A stretch of DNA of 64,000 nucleotides from Halomonas citrativorans (GCF_900163645.1 NZ_FUKM01000005.1:1-64000); one strand, 5' to 3'; shown: positions 51,942 through 61,661, counted from the first letter of the stretch. Numbers and translations are program-made. Notes: generated from the sequence alone by a model not told the origin.

Positions 51942-52166
51942 TTACTCCTCGTTGGCAACCTGCAGCTGCGAGTCGCCTGCCAACACTTCATCCCAGGCTT
52001 CATCTAGCGTACAGCCAGACCGACTATCGAGCGTATCGATCACTTCTACGGCACATTGAAGCGACCTAGGGCTATCTTTAAGAGCAAGTACCAGCTTAGC
52101 CAGATCCTGCTTGCTAAATGTACTGGCAATCTGGTCAGCTTGCTGGCTTAGTTCAATACAGTTCAT
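51942..52166 (-). CDS. Small conserved-looking hypothetical protein
   Basis: 74-residue acidic cytoplasmic protein, not recognised. It is predicted helical (LSQQADQIASTFSKQDLAKL near the N-terminus) with a Cys-containing middle and a DEAWDEVLAGD motif near residue 55. GAGGT lies upstream of the ATG, and a clear terminator follows. It is located between glpD and glpK, 22 bases downstream of another small ORF on the same strand. Confidence 0.65.
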   Translation of the reverse strand: MNCIELSQQADQIASTFSKQDLAKLVLALKDSPRSLQCAVEVIDTLDSRSGCTLDEAWDEVLAGDSQLQVANEE

Positions 52167-52187
52167 ATTCAGTACCTCATGGTATGG

Positions 52188-52508
52188 TCATCCGCTGCCG
52201 GTCTCACAAAGGGCTTTCGCTGATAAAGGCAGCCGCCCTATACGTATGGTGACATTGCTACTCATGCCAGGTCGGATAAGCACCTGGTTCGGTGACTGCG
52301 AACGGTCAAAAAAACAGATAAGATCTTCACTCTTTAGCGCCTGCTGTATGCACGCACAAAGGTTATATGGCAAGGCATAGTGCGATGTGTCGGGGTAACG
52401 AGGCATCACTCCATCCCATGCCCTGACTATGGTCCATGAACGATTAACCAACAATGCATCATTGGACGCACGCCCCGTTGTAGCTTGACGACATCGGCCG
52501 CTGCCCAT
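52188..52508 (-). CDS. Hypothetical protein
   Basis: 106-residue basic product with 4 Cys, no recognised domain, membrane helix or signal peptide. It opens with ATG at 52508, ends 22 bases before the small gene at 51942, and starts 81 bases after the end of glpK. Reality is uncertain: codon use is less regular than in glpK. It might be the first gene of a two-gene unit with the 74-residue gene. Confidence 0.4.
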   Translation of the reverse strand: MGSGRCRQATTGRASNDALLVNRSWTIVRAWDGVMPRYPDTSHYALPYNLCACIQQALKSEDLICFFDRSQSPNQVLIRPGMSSNVTIRIGRLPLSAKALCETGSG

Positions 52509-52588
52509 GGTTAAACGTGTTAAAAGCTTACAACAAGAAGAGAATCAAGAAGTGCACGCAGCCACCTTGCGATGGCTACGTGATGGCC

Positions 52589-54076
52589 TTATTCGCCGGA
52601 ACGTACGCGCGACACGGCATCCAGCCAGCCTTGGTACAGCTGCTCGCGAGGCGCATCCTCCATGGTCGGCATAAAGCTCTTTTCACAGTTCCAGAGCTGT
52701 TCAATTTCTTCCAAAGAGTCATACCAGCCTAAACGTAAGCCTGCCAGGTACGCTGCTCCCAGTGCAGTGGTTTCTAAAATAGTGGGACGATCCACCTCAA
52801 CATCCAGCATGTCGGACAAAAACTGCATCAGCCAGCTGTTTTTAACCATGCCGCCATCCACACGCAGTTTGCTTGGTGTGGCGTCCATATCGTCGTTCAT
52901 GCAGTGCTGTAAATCGCGGGTTTGGTAACAGACTGCCTGCAAGCCTGCCGCAACGATTTCTGCAATACCGGTGTCCCGTGTCAGGCCAAAGATTGCTCCC
53001 CGCGCTTTAGGGTCCCAGTGCGGCGCCCCAAGCCCCGTAAATGCAGGTACCAAATAGACGCTATGGCCCAGTCGGGTCTCCTTGGCAAGCGCCTCGGTTT
53101 CAGCCGCATCCGCAAACAGGTTCAAGCCATCCCGCAGCCACTGTACGGTTGCACCTGCAACAAAAATGCTGCCTTCCAGCGCATAGGTGGGCTTACCGTT
53201 AAGCCGATAGCCGATGGTGGTCAACAAGCGATTACGCGAAAGCGCAGGTGTGTCACCGGTGTTTACAATCATAAAGCAGCCGGTGCCGTAGGTGCTTTTT
53301 CCCATCCCCGGCGTAAAACATGCCTGCCCTACTAGCGCTGCCTGCTGATCGCCCGCCACACCAGCTATCGGTAGCTCAGCCCCTAACCACTCTGCCTCCA
53401 TCATGCCGAAATCATCGCTGGAGTCTTTCACACTGGGCAGCAGGTTGGCAGGTATGTTGAACAGCGCCAGCAAATCCTCATCCCATTGCTGGGTGTGTAT
53501 GTTAAAGAGCGCCGTGCGTGAGGCATTGGTGGCATCGGTGACATGCTGCTTACCGTTTGTCAGCCGCCAAATCAGAAAGCTATCTACGGTTCCAAATGCC
53601 AGTTCGCCACGCTCAGCGCGTTCACGGGCACCCTCCACGTTCTCAAGCAACCATGCCAGTTTCGTCGCCGAAAAGTAGGGATCAATTAACAGGCCGGTTT
53701 TTGCTTGAACGCTATCGGTATGCCCAGCTTCACGCAGCGTTTGGCAGGTATCAGACGTTCGCCGATCCTGCCATACAATCGCGTTATAAAGTGGCTTACC
53801 TGTTGCGCGGTCCCACAACAGCGTGGTTTCGCGCTGATTGGTAATACCCACACCCGCCACTTGACCTGCAGAAACACTGGCCTTCACCAGCACTTCTTTG
53901 CAGGTCGCAACTACTGATTCCCAAATATCTTCAGGATCATGCTCAATCCAGCCATCACGGGGAAAGTGCTGGGTAAACTCTTGCTGGGCAACGGCCGCAA
54001 TTTCCCCTTGTCGGTTAAACAAGATGGCACGGGAGCTGGTGGTACCTTGATCAATAGAAAGTAGATAACGGGACAT
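52589..54076 (-). CDS. glpK: Glycerol kinase GlpK
   Basis: FGGY-family kinase (495 residues) that phosphorylates glycerol to glycerol-3-phosphate, the committed step of glycerol use. N-terminal [18 protein letters not shown] (about 6-23; ATP-binding phosphate-1 region), [19 protein letters not shown] (about 77-95), and the C-terminal [19 protein letters not shown] (about 405-423) are conserved. The size matches E. coli GlpK (502). Upstream AT-rich repeats suggest GlpR control. glpR lies 109 bases upstream on the same strand. Confidence 0.95.
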   Translation of the reverse strand: MSRYLLSIDQGTTSSRAILFNRQGEIAAVAQQEFTQHFPRDGWIEHDPEDIWESVVATCKEVLVKASVSAGQVAGVGITNQRETTLLWDRATGKPLYNAIVWQDRRTSDTCQTLREAGHTDSVQAKTGLLIDPYFSATKLAWLLENVEGARERAERGELAFGTVDSFLIWRLTNGKQHVTDATNASRTALFNIHTQQWDEDLLALFNIPANLLPSVKDSSDDFGMMEAEWLGAELPIAGVAGDQQAALVGQACFTPGMGKSTYGTGCFMIVNTGDTPALSRNRLLTTIGYRLNGKPTYALEGSIFVAGATVQWLRDGLNLFADAAETEALAKETRLGHSVYLVPAFTGLGAPHWDPKARGAIFGLTRDTGIAEIVAAGLQAVCYQTRDLQHCMNDDMDATPSKLRVDGGMVKNSWLMQFLSDMLDVEVDRPTILETTALGAAYLAGLRLGWYDSLEEIEQLWNCEKSFMPTMEDAPREQLYQGWLDAVSRVRSGE

Positions 54077-54077
54077 T

Positions 54078-54110
54078 AGATGTTCGCTTTGAGGTGAATA
54101 TTTTCGCTTT
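54078..54110. promoter_or_regulatory. Candidate GlpR sites before glpK
   Basis: On the minus strand AAAGCGAAAATAT and AAAGCGAACATCT form a direct repeat with 20-base period right before the glpK ATG. The second matches the GlpR half-site GCGAACAT. Confidence 0.4.
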
Positions 54111-54116
54111 ATTATG

Positions 54117-54140
54117 AATAAGGCTACGCTAAGCCTTATT
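54117..54140. terminator. Hairpin between glpR and glpK
   Basis: AATAAGGCT-ACGCTA-AGCCTTATT, a perfect 9-bp stem, 45 bases after the glpR stop. No strong U run follows, so termination may be partial. Confidence 0.5.
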
Positions 54141-54185
54141 GATGCTCAAGTACGAAAATACCCCTACAAAGCAGCCTTGGCCCGT

Positions 54186-54944
54186 TTAGGCGATATAGAG
54201 CGCCACATCATATTGGGTAAGCAACTGCTGGATAGACTCGGGAGGCTTGCGGTCAGTGAACAACGCATCCAGCTGGGAAAGATTCCCTTGACGTACCACA
54301 GGGTTGCGATGGAACTTGGAGTAATCCGCAGCTAGATACACGCGTCGCGAATTAGCAATGATCGCTTGGGCCACACGTACTTCCTGGTAATCGAACTCCA
54401 ACAAAGAGCCATCTTCATCAATACCGCTGATACCAATAATACCGTAGTCGACCTTAAACTGATTAATAAAGTCGATGGTTGCTTCACCGATGATGCCGCC
54501 ATCCCGAGAGCGCACTTGGCCGCCCGCAATGATGACGTTAAAGTCTTCTTTATGCTGCAAAATAGCGGCGACGTTCAGGTTGTTGGTGATCACTTCCAAC
54601 CCTTGATGCTCTAGCAATGCCTGGGCAATGATTTCATTGCTGGTACCAATATTGATAAACAGCGATGAGTGATTAGGAATATGCTGTGCCAGACAATGAG
54701 CAATACGCTCTTTCTCTTCAAGATGCAGTGTTTTACGGGTGCTATAGGCCGTATTAACGGTGCTTGACTCAATGCCCACGCCACCATGTACCCGCCTCAC
54801 TCTGCCCTCGTTCGCCAACGTGTTGAGATCGCGCCGAATCGTTTGAGGCGTTACTGCGAAATGATCAGTCAGTTGCTCAATGCTCATATAACCGTGCTGA
54901 CGAACCAGCTCGACAATCGCATCCTGACGGTATTGTTGATTCAT
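54186..54944 (-). CDS. glpR: Glycerol-3-phosphate regulon repressor GlpR (DeoR family)
   Basis: DeoR-type repressor, 252 residues from ATG 54944 (MNQQYRQDAIVELV), the same length as E. coli GlpR; a longer TTG frame is rejected. The helix-turn-helix is SIEQLTDHFAVTPQTIRRDL (about 19-38), followed by the sugar-phosphate isomerase-like sensor domain (about 75-235) with FINIGTS and IGISGIDEDGSL. Encoded upstream of glpK on the same strand. Likely represses glpD, glpK and itself unless glycerol-3-phosphate is bound. Confidence 0.92.
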   Translation of the reverse strand: MNQQYRQDAIVELVRQHGYMSIEQLTDHFAVTPQTIRRDLNTLANEGRVRRVHGGVGIESSTVNTAYSTRKTLHLEEKERIAHCLAQHIPNHSSLFINIGTSNEIIAQALLEHQGLEVITNNLNVAAILQHKEDFNVIIAGGQVRSRDGGIIGEATIDFINQFKVDYGIIGISGIDEDGSLLEFDYQEVRVAQAIIANSRRVYLAADYSKFHRNPVVRQGNLSQLDALFTDRKPPESIQQLLTQYDVALYIA

Positions 54945-55033
54945 AGGCTTAGCCTGTTCACTTTTGTTTATCGCCAAGCGTAATAGGATAACAAAATCTG
55001 ATAGCCCTGATCCACACGACGAAACTCAACAAA

Positions 55034-55062
55034 GCTCGGTGGCCAACGGAGGGCCACCGAGC
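55034..55062. terminator. Hairpin downstream of SLC13-type permease gene
   Basis: GCTCGGTGGCC-AACGGAG-GGCCACCGAGC, an 11-bp stem. On the minus strand it follows the permease gene by about 20 bases; a weak U-rich tail follows. Confidence 0.75.
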
Positions 55063-55083
55063 ACTATCTCTTGCTGTCGTTAC

Positions 55084-56928
55084 TTACAGCGGCCATACCC
55101 ACAAAATAACCGGCAGGGCAACCACCAGCACAATGATCGAAAGCGGCAAGCCTAGCTTCCAATAATCACCAAACCGATAGCCGCCTGGCCCCAGCACCAG
55201 TGTATTGGACTGATGGCCGATGGGGGTTAAAAACGCGCATGAAGCACTCACCGCGACCACCATTAAAAACGGATCAAGAGAGGCATTAAAGCCTTGGGCT
55301 AAACTGGCGGAAATCGGTGCCATTAACAATGCGGCGGCGGCATTATTGACCACATTTGAAAGTAGCATGGTGAGCACGAAAAGGCCGATTAAGGAAATAA
55401 AGATGGGCCACTGCGCGCCAAAGCTAAGCAAGGCATTCGCCACAATCGTAGCCCCACCGCTGGTTTCCAAAGCCTCCCCTACGGGTATCATGGCGGCTAA
55501 CAGTACAATCACAGGGCCATCAATGGCCTGATAGCCATCCCGCAGCGGTAATACCCCAATTAATAGCGAAATAAGCGCGGCACAGCCCATTGCGACCGCT
55601 GCGGGCAGAAGGTCCAGCAACATCGCGACAATGGCCAGCGCAAAAATCCCGATTGAGATAACCAACTTACGCGGCTGGCCTAACTGCAGCTCTCGATTAG
55701 CCAACGGCAAACAGCCTAAGGTAGAAAGGCTATCGCTAATTTCGTTCTCGCTGCCCTGAAGCAGTAGTACATCGCCGGTTTGAAAACGAATATCTCGCAA
55801 GCGCTGTTTCAAACGACTACCGTCACGAGCAACTGCCACCAGATGTAGACCAAACTGTTGATTTAATCGCAGCTGTCGGACACTGCGATTATTCATCATC
55901 GAATCATTACGCACGACGGCTTCGATCAGTTGCAGCCCTTCGGTATCCACCGGCTGCCGGCCCTCACTGCTGTCTGCTTCGCCCTCATCCTCTTTTGAGG
56001 CATCTTCATCCTTCTCCTCAGGCTCCGCAACCGCACTCAACCCTACTTTATCTTCAAGCAGCTTTAGATCATCCGGGCCCGCCTCAAGCAGTAAAATATC
56101 GCCCTCTTGCAAGATTCCGTGAAAGGAGTAGCCCGCCCGGCGATTATCATCGCGCACTACGGCCAATACAGGAATGGTTTCCTCAAGTTCATCGCGTAAC
56201 TGCGGCAGCGTTAAGCCGTTGGCTTTAGAGTCCTTGGTAACGTTAAGCTCTACCAGATAATTGGCGGTATCAAACATCTCTTCAGCTGACGACTTCGCAT
56301 TGCGTTTAGGCGTTAAGCGCCAGCCAATTAACACGATAAACGCAAGACCTACGACGGCCACCGCAACCCCGACAGGGGAAAAGCTGAACATGCCAAAATT
56401 TTCTCCGGTCACACTGCCACGGTAGCTGGAGATAATAATATTGGGCGGTGTGCCAATCAGGGTGGTTAAGCCCCCCAACAACGAACCAAACGCGAGCGGC
56501 ATTAAAAGTAGTGAAGGAGACGTGTTATGTTCGCGGGCAAGCCGCATGGCAACGGGTAGCAATAGCGCTAACGCCCCCACATTATTCATAATGCCGGACA
56601 ACACCACCACGGTTCCTACTAGCGCTAAAAGCTGGAGCATCAGCCGGTCACCCACCTTGAGCACTTGGTTGGAGATAATATCCACTACGCCAGAACGCTC
56701 AAAACCACGGCTTAACACCAGTACGGCAGCCACCGTAATAACGGCTGGATGACCAAACCCGGCAAACGCTGAATCAGCCGGAACAAGCCCTAGCATAACT
56801 GATGCAAAAAGCGCCGTTAATGCCACTAAATCATAGCGGAAACGTCCCCATACGAACGCTACCAACGTTAATCCCAGCACGATGAATATCAGTGTACTGG
56901 GTGCTAAGCCGATTGCTTCCATCGCCAT
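55084..56928 (-). CDS. SLC13-family permease with two TrkA-C domains
   Basis: Inner-membrane transporter of the divalent anion:sodium symporter (DASS/SLC13) group, 614 residues. N-terminal helices (about 8-215), two cytoplasmic TrkA-C (RCK_C) domains (about 225-300 and 335-415) separated by a very acidic linker (EPEEKDEDASKEDEGEADSS), and C-terminal helices (about 430-612). Repeated signatures TLIGTPPNIIISSYRG and PIGHQSNTLVLGPGGY mark the two substrate-binding hairpins. Substrates of this subgroup include sulfate, thiosulfate and dicarboxylates. The gene stands alone, divergent from the TenA-family gene. Confidence 0.88.
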   Translation of the reverse strand: MAMEAIGLAPSTLIFIVLGLTLVAFVWGRFRYDLVALTALFASVMLGLVPADSAFAGFGHPAVITVAAVLVLSRGFERSGVVDIISNQVLKVGDRLMLQLLALVGTVVVLSGIMNNVGALALLLPVAMRLAREHNTSPSLLLMPLAFGSLLGGLTTLIGTPPNIIISSYRGSVTGENFGMFSFSPVGVAVAVVGLAFIVLIGWRLTPKRNAKSSAEEMFDTANYLVELNVTKDSKANGLTLPQLRDELEETIPVLAVVRDDNRRAGYSFHGILQEGDILLLEAGPDDLKLLEDKVGLSAVAEPEEKDEDASKEDEGEADSSEGRQPVDTEGLQLIEAVVRNDSMMNNRSVRQLRLNQQFGLHLVAVARDGSRLKQRLRDIRFQTGDVLLLQGSENEISDSLSTLGCLPLANRELQLGQPRKLVISIGIFALAIVAMLLDLLPAAVAMGCAALISLLIGVLPLRDGYQAIDGPVIVLLAAMIPVGEALETSGGATIVANALLSFGAQWPIFISLIGLFVLTMLLSNVVNNAAAALLMAPISASLAQGFNASLDPFLMVVAVSASCAFLTPIGHQSNTLVLGPGGYRFGDYWKLGLPLSIIVLVVALPVILWVWPL

Positions 56929-57222
56929 GCCACCTACCTCATTGTAACGCTTTTGGATCAGAGCAAGGCGAACTCACTACCCTACCTGCTTAACCCTACC
57001 TACCGACTTGTTTCTCCGAACCTTAACCCATGTAAACAGTCGGGTAACCTTCCTACATTAGACGGTATCTATACAACCGTATAGGGTACGCAAACGCCTT
57101 AACGTGACAAGGTGCTACCTCATCGCTGGCCGCTTACTTGTGTGCGACGCGAAGGCTGAACTTGGCTGCGCGAGTCGCTAAGATGCTTCTTTGAAGTTTG
57201 GCTTTAACCTACTGGAGATCCT
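56929..57222. promoter_or_regulatory. Divergent intergenic region with inverted repeat
   Basis: It contains CTATAC-AACC-GTATAG (57069-57084) inside GGTATCTATAC. No TPP riboswitch sequence (CTGAGA, ACCTGA) was found before the TenA gene. Confidence 0.4.
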
Positions 57223-57867
57223 ATGGATTTATGTCATCGCTTACGCGAAGCTGCCCAGCCTCACTGGAACGCCTCGGTTAATCATCGCTTTGTTGACCAG
57301 TTACTGGCCGGAGAAGTCGAGGATGCTGTGTTCGCCCGCTATCTGGTCCAGGATTTTCGCTTCTGCGATAGCTTTGTGCGCTTATTGGGTGCTGCCGTTT
57401 GCGTCGCCGACGACCCGGAAGCACGCCTGACCCACGCACGTCAGCTATCGGTACTGGCGGGAAGCGAATACCGCTATTTTATTGATTCGTTTAATGCCTT
57501 AAACATTCCCGAATACCAGTGGAAAACCCCGGAGCTGACTGAACCGACACAGGCGTTTATCAGCTTGATGGAAAAAGCCTGCATGTCGCAGGACTACGCC
57601 TACATTTTGGTCGTGCTGGTCGTGGCAGAGTGGCTTTATCTTGAATGGGCTCAGCGCGCTTATGACCCACTTCCTACACGAGCAGAACATCGCGACTGGA
57701 TCGTATTACACAACGAGCCCGACTTTGTTCGCTGGGTTGGCTTTTTATGCAATGAGCTTAATCGGGTGGGCGCCACGCGCGATTTTGCTGAGCTTAGTCA
57801 GCCATTTATAGAAGCCAGCCAAATTGAGCAACGGTTTTTTGATATGGCATTTGAGACCGTTGTTTAA
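57223..57867 (+). CDS. TenA-family protein (thiaminase II-like)
   Basis: All-helical TenA/THI-4 protein, 214 residues. Family members salvage thiamine pyrimidine by aminopyrimidine hydrolysis or have related roles. Conserved features are the Asp in FVQDFRF-like YLVQDFRFCDSFVR (about 40-54) and VVAEWLYLEWAQ (about 138-149), with the Glu and Tyr of the pyrimidine pocket. A clear TenA catalytic Cys at about residue 135 is not obvious (ACMSQDYAYI has Cys at about 118), so the TenA_E-like subgroup is likely. CTGGAG precedes the ATG. No other thi genes are nearby. Confidence 0.83.
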   Translation: MDLCHRLREAAQPHWNASVNHRFVDQLLAGEVEDAVFARYLVQDFRFCDSFVRLLGAAVCVADDPEARLTHARQLSVLAGSEYRYFIDSFNALNIPEYQWKTPELTEPTQAFISLMEKACMSQDYAYILVVLVVAEWLYLEWAQRAYDPLPTRAEHRDWIVLHNEPDFVRWVGFLCNELNRVGATRDFAELSQPFIEASQIEQRFFDMAFETVV

Positions 57868-57909
57868 GCGATAAAACGTTTAAGGATTAAATCGTCAAAA
57901 GCCTGAAAC

Positions 57910-57937
57910 AACAAAAGCCGCATTTGCGGCTTTTGTT
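57910..57937. terminator. Bidirectional terminator between tenA-like and qor
   Basis: AACAAAAGCCGCA-TT-TGCGGCTTTTGTT, a perfect 13-bp stem with flanking A/T runs serving both convergent genes. Confidence 0.92.
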
Positions 57938-57949
57938 ACTCACTACCGA

Positions 57950-58927
57950 TCAGGGCAGCAGTACGGTTGAACCGGTTGTTTTACGGCTCTGAAGTGCATC
58001 CTGGGCTTTACCCGCATCGGCCAGCGGATAGCGGTTGGCAACATCAATTTTGATTTTGCCACTCTCGATCATGCTAAAGAAATCTTTGCACATCATTTCC
58101 AGACGCTCGCGCGTGTCGGCATAACCGTTCAGGCTGGGGCGGGTAACAAATAGCGACCCTTTCTGATTCAAAATTCCAATATTAACGCCATCAACCGGGC
58201 CGGAGGCATTACCGAAGCTGACCATTAACGCGCGGGGCTTCAGGCAGTTTAACGACATTTCCCACGTGTCCTTGCCCACAGAATCATAAACCACATCGCA
58301 CATTTCGCCGTTAGTAAGCTCACGGATGCGTTCAACGACATCTTCTTCGGTGTAATTAATGGTCGCCCATGCGCCATTTGCCAGAGCCAAGTCGGATTTC
58401 TCTTTAGAGCTAACTGTACCAATCAACTTCACACCTAACGCCTTGGCCCACTGGCAGGCAATCGAGCCTACACCACCCGCCGCGGCATGGAACAAGATGG
58501 TCTCGCCGCCTTTGAGTTCATACGTTTGACGTAACAGATACTGCACGGTTAAGCCTTTAAGCATGCTCGCCGCGGCGGTTTCAAAATCGATAAAGTCAGG
58601 CAGTTTGACGACTTTTTCAGCCGGCAGCGTATGATGCGCCGCATAAGCGCCTAACGGGCCTTGCGCATAGGCAACGCGGTCCCCAACACTTAGATGAGTA
58701 ACCCCTTCGCCAACCGCATCGACAATCCCCGCGCCTTCGGTACCCAAGCCCGCAGGTAGCGACGGTGCTGGGTAAAGGCCGGTACGAAAATAAATATCAA
58801 TAAAGTTGAGGCCAACGGCTTTATTGGCAACCCGCACTTCACCCGACTTCGGCGCTGCCGGAGTAACCGTCGCTAATTCAAGCACCTCGGAACCGCCGGT
58901 ACGGGCAAACTCGATACGCTGAGACAT
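57950..58927 (-). CDS. NADPH:quinone oxidoreductase (QorA-type)
   Basis: Zinc-independent medium-chain dehydrogenase/reductase, 325 residues (E. coli QorA 327). NADP-binding AAAGGVGSIACQWAKALG (about 148-165), quinone oxidoreductase signature KAVGLNFIDIYFRTGLYP (about 36-53), and the absence of zinc ligands fit QOR. It reduces quinones or similar enones with NADPH in the cytoplasm. ATG 58927 has AAGGAG 7 bases before it; the longer frame is rejected. Single gene with a shared terminator. Confidence 0.92.
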   Translation of the reverse strand: MSQRIEFARTGGSEVLELATVTPAAPKSGEVRVANKAVGLNFIDIYFRTGLYPAPSLPAGLGTEGAGIVDAVGEGVTHLSVGDRVAYAQGPLGAYAAHHTLPAEKVVKLPDFIDFETAAASMLKGLTVQYLLRQTYELKGGETILFHAAAGGVGSIACQWAKALGVKLIGTVSSKEKSDLALANGAWATINYTEEDVVERIRELTNGEMCDVVYDSVGKDTWEMSLNCLKPRALMVSFGNASGPVDGVNIGILNQKGSLFVTRPSLNGYADTRERLEMMCKDFFSMIESGKIKIDVANRYPLADAGKAQDALQSRKTTGSTVLLP

Positions 58928-59122
58928 ATAAACTCCTTGTACTCTATTTTGATAAACAGACATTTTGTAAACGAGCTAGCGGCTATCCAAACGCTTTAGG
59001 CATCAGAAATCAAGCCGTTAGTCCTAAGCGAGCGGCATTCGCTGCGATTGACCTGACACGCTGATGTCACTTGCGCATGCTAGACTGATTTTACTTAATC
59101 TGTGACGCCTTATGGATGTGCG

Positions 59123-59887
59123 ATGACCCACCCTGCTATTACCCTCCCTACCCTAATTGCTCACCGCGGCTATTCCGCCGCCGCCCCTGAAAACACGCTA
59201 GCCGCCGTACGAGCCGCGCATGAGGCAGGTGCCCGCTGGGTTGAGCTGGATGTTCAATTACTGGGCGACGGTACCCCCGTGATTTGGCATGACGCGGAAG
59301 TGGACCGTTGCTCTGATGGGCGGGGGAACCTCAATACGCTCACTTGGCCACAGGCCAAAGTTCTGGATGTAGGCAGTTGGTTTGGCGATGCCTTTGCGGA
59401 TGAAAAAATGGCAAGCCTGGAGGCTATGCTGGCGCTGCTCAATGAGCTGGAGATGGGCGTCAATATGGAAATAAAAGTCAATAAAGGCCGCGACCCAATC
59501 GAACTGGTTAATCGCGTACTACCAGAAATGCTCGATGCTCTATCGCCAGAACGCCTGATTGTATCTTCGTTTGATGTAGATGCACTTAAACACTGCCGCA
59601 CATTGGCACCAAAAGAAGAACTCGCGCTGGGAGTCTTGTTTGGCAACACGCCCAGGGAGTGGCGCGCCCTCTGCGAGGCGGTTGATGCGTTCAGCATTCA
59701 CCCCCACTGGCCACGTTTAAAGCGCGACCAGGCCGATGCCATGCACCAGGCGGGCTATCAACTTTTGTGTTACACCGCGAATGACCCAAGCGCTTTTAAT
59801 AACCGCTGGGAATGGGGTATTGCTAGCGTGATTACCGACGAACCTGCTATTTTTAAACGTTTTTTGGATAACCAGCGTTCAAAATAG
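59123..59887 (+). CDS. ugpQ: Glycerophosphodiester phosphodiesterase (UgpQ-type)
   Basis: Cytoplasmic GDPD that splits glycerophosphodiesters to glycerol-3-phosphate and an alcohol. 254 residues (E. coli UgpQ 247). Active-site segments [17 protein letters not shown] (about 12-28), [19 protein letters not shown] (about 40-58) and NMEIKVN (about 118) give the metal and catalytic His/Glu/Asp. ATG 59123 (MTHPAITL) is taken rather than the GTG seven codons upstream. No signal peptide, so UgpQ rather than periplasmic GlpQ. The nfo gene follows 38 bases on. Confidence 0.9.
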   Translation: MTHPAITLPTLIAHRGYSAAAPENTLAAVRAAHEAGARWVELDVQLLGDGTPVIWHDAEVDRCSDGRGNLNTLTWPQAKVLDVGSWFGDAFADEKMASLEAMLALLNELEMGVNMEIKVNKGRDPIELVNRVLPEMLDALSPERLIVSSFDVDALKHCRTLAPKEELALGVLFGNTPREWRALCEAVDAFSIHPHWPRLKRDQADAMHQAGYQLLCYTANDPSAFNNRWEWGIASVITDEPAIFKRFLDNQRSK

Positions 59888-59895
59888 AGTCATCA

Positions 59896-59945
59896 GGGGG
59901 ATGTCATGAAATACAAGGGGGGTTCATGAAATACATAGGTGCACA
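59896..59945 (+). other. Duplicated ribosome site and start before nfo
   Basis: GGGGGATGTCATGAAATACA is followed by GGGGGGTTCATGAAATACA, a tandem duplication of ribosome site, ATG and three codons. The first ATG (59906) encodes a seven-residue peptide MKYKGGS whose TGA overlaps the nfo ATG (59926), giving possible coupling. Confidence 0.7.
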
Positions 59946-60786
59946 CGTTAGCGCAGCGGGCGGAGCCGACCAGGCCGTGCAACGTGCGGTGGAAATAGGC
60001 GCTAATGCCTTTGCGCTATTCACTAAAAACCAGCGCCAGTGGAAAGGCAAGCCGTTAACCGATAAGGCAATTGAGGCCTTTAAAGCCGCCTGTCGCCAGC
60101 ATGGCTTTGGCCCAGAGCAAATTCTTCCCCACGATAGCTACCTGATTAACCTGGGGCACCCGGAAGCCGAGGGGCTTGAGAAATCCCGTGCGGCTTTTTT
60201 GGATGAAATGCAGCGCTGCGAACAACTAGGCCTGACGCTACTTAACTTTCACCCCGGCAGCCATCTAAACAAAATCAGCGAGGCGGATTGCTTAAAACGT
60301 ATTGCGGAATCGGTTAACGAAGCGCTGGTACATACCCAAGGCGTGGCGGCCGTTATCGAGAATACTGCCGGGCAAGGCACTAACCTTGGCTGGCACTTCG
60401 AGCACTTGGCGGAAATCATTCGCCATGTTGATGACAAGTCACGCGTTGGCGTATGTATCGACACCTGCCATGCGTTTGCGGCGGGGTATGATTTACGAAC
60501 CGCCGAAGCGACACAGGCAACCTTAAATGAGCTTGGCAGCATCGTAGGCTTTGAGTATTTGCGCGGCATGCATTTAAACGATGCAAAAAGTGCGTTTGCC
60601 AGCCGGGTTGACCGCCACCACAGTTTGGGAAAAGGCAATATTGGCCTGCCTGCCTTTACCACCATCATGCAGGATGCCCGCATTGATGGAATCCCGATGA
60701 TTTTAGAAACCGTAGAGCCTGACATCTGGCCTGAAGAGATCAGCTGGCTGCGCACTCAAGCAGAAGAAGCCGCCCCCGGCAAATAG
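59926..60786 (+). CDS. nfo: Endonuclease IV (AP endonuclease) Nfo
   Basis: Zinc-dependent apurinic/apyrimidinic endonuclease of base-excision repair, 286 residues (E. coli Nfo 285). [20 protein letters not shown] at the N-terminus, FHPGSHLN (about 107), IENTAGQG (about 144), [16 protein letters not shown] (about 175-190) and [20 protein letters not shown] (about 214-233) carry the zinc ligands. A duplicated start region precedes it. Its 3' end overlaps the convergent regulator gene by 31 bases. Confidence 0.95.
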   Translation: MKYIGAHVSAAGGADQAVQRAVEIGANAFALFTKNQRQWKGKPLTDKAIEAFKAACRQHGFGPEQILPHDSYLINLGHPEAEGLEKSRAAFLDEMQRCEQLGLTLLNFHPGSHLNKISEADCLKRIAESVNEALVHTQGVAAVIENTAGQGTNLGWHFEHLAEIIRHVDDKSRVGVCIDTCHAFAAGYDLRTAEATQATLNELGSIVGFEYLRGMHLNDAKSAFASRVDRHHSLGKGNIGLPAFTTIMQDARIDGIPMILETVEPDIWPEEISWLRTQAEEAAPGK

Positions 60787-61343
60787 TGAATCACATCATG
60801 AAAGCGTAAGCGCGTGGCCGTGGCATTACGCATTGCGTGGGGGCGGTCAGCAAAAAAGCGCAGCCCCTCGCCTACCTTTAGCGTTTGCCAACGGTCATCA
60901 AGGCGCAGCTCCATCTCTCCTTCCACAACCACAATATGTTCTACCACGCCCTCAGCATGCGGCGCTGACTCGCTGATCGCGCCGGGCGCCAGCTCAATCA
61001 TGAACATTTCAAAGCCCAACAATGGATCATAAGGGAAAATCAGCCGTGCCTGCATGCCTGCACTGTCATCTCCCCATACCGACTCACCGCTATCCCGGCG
61101 TAGCTCGCCCTGAACCGGTTTTTGGCTGTCGAATAGGGTAGAAAATGACACTCGAAAGCCACTGGCGATTTTCCACAACGTTGATACGGTCGGGCTCGAC
61201 TCACCGCGCTCAATTTGCCCTAACATGGCTTTGCTTACGCCTGTTTCACCCGCCGTGCGGTCCAGGCTCCAGCCATGTTTATTACGTAACTGCTTAACCG
61301 TGCTGGCTATATGTTCAGCAATGGTGTGAACTTCATTCGCCAT
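60756..61343 (-). CDS. XRE-family regulator with cupin domain (YdcN/SutR-like)
   Basis: Regulator of 195 residues: N-terminal XRE helix-turn-helix (about 10-68; [20 protein letters not shown]) and C-terminal cupin sensor (about 105-185; [20 protein letters not shown]). E. coli YdcN (SutR) has the same architecture and lies next to ydcO, a BenE-family gene, as here. SutR affects sulfur utilisation genes. ATG 61343 is chosen because AGGGGAG lies upstream. It is divergent from benE, with two matching palindromes between them. Confidence 0.88.
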   Translation of the reverse strand: MANEVHTIAEHIASTVKQLRNKHGWSLDRTAGETGVSKAMLGQIERGESSPTVSTLWKIASGFRVSFSTLFDSQKPVQGELRRDSGESVWGDDSAGMQARLIFPYDPLLGFEMFMIELAPGAISESAPHAEGVVEHIVVVEGEMELRLDDRWQTLKVGEGLRFFADRPHAMRNATATRLRFHDVIHYLPGAASSA

Positions 61344-61579
61344 AGGGCTCCCCTTTAACACCATAAAAGAAGTTTACTGACTCACTCGTCAAAGCGACAC
61401 ACGCATTTAATCGGCACCGCGATGAGTGTCTGTCCGTGCTGATAATTACTTTCACTTCGCCAGCCCTTTGGGTCGGTATGTTCTGCTGTTTTTTAGCCAC
61501 GTATCGCCGCTCAAACTCATGAGCAAGGGTTCCTTAAACTGCGCATATCTCTTTAGGGTAAGGCCTTCTTAATGGCGTT

Positions 61580-61630
61580 GTGCGCTATAGCGCACGGTGG
61601 TAGCCTACACAACTGTGCGCTATAACGCAC
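61580..61630. promoter_or_regulatory. Twin palindromic operators between XRE regulator and benE
   Basis: GTGCGCTATAGCGCAC (61580-61595, perfect 16-bp palindrome) and GTGCGCTATAACGCAC (61615-61630, one mismatch), 35 bases centre to centre, about 32-82 bases before benE. They are strong candidates for the binding sites of the divergent XRE-cupin regulator. Confidence 0.8.
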
Positions 61631-61661
61631 ATTTAATAATAAGCGTTAGCGAGGAGATACC

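Noticed and set aside
57070-57222. TPP riboswitch upstream of the TenA-family gene
   Set aside because: The conserved CTGAGA and ACCTGA elements are absent; only an inverted repeat is present.
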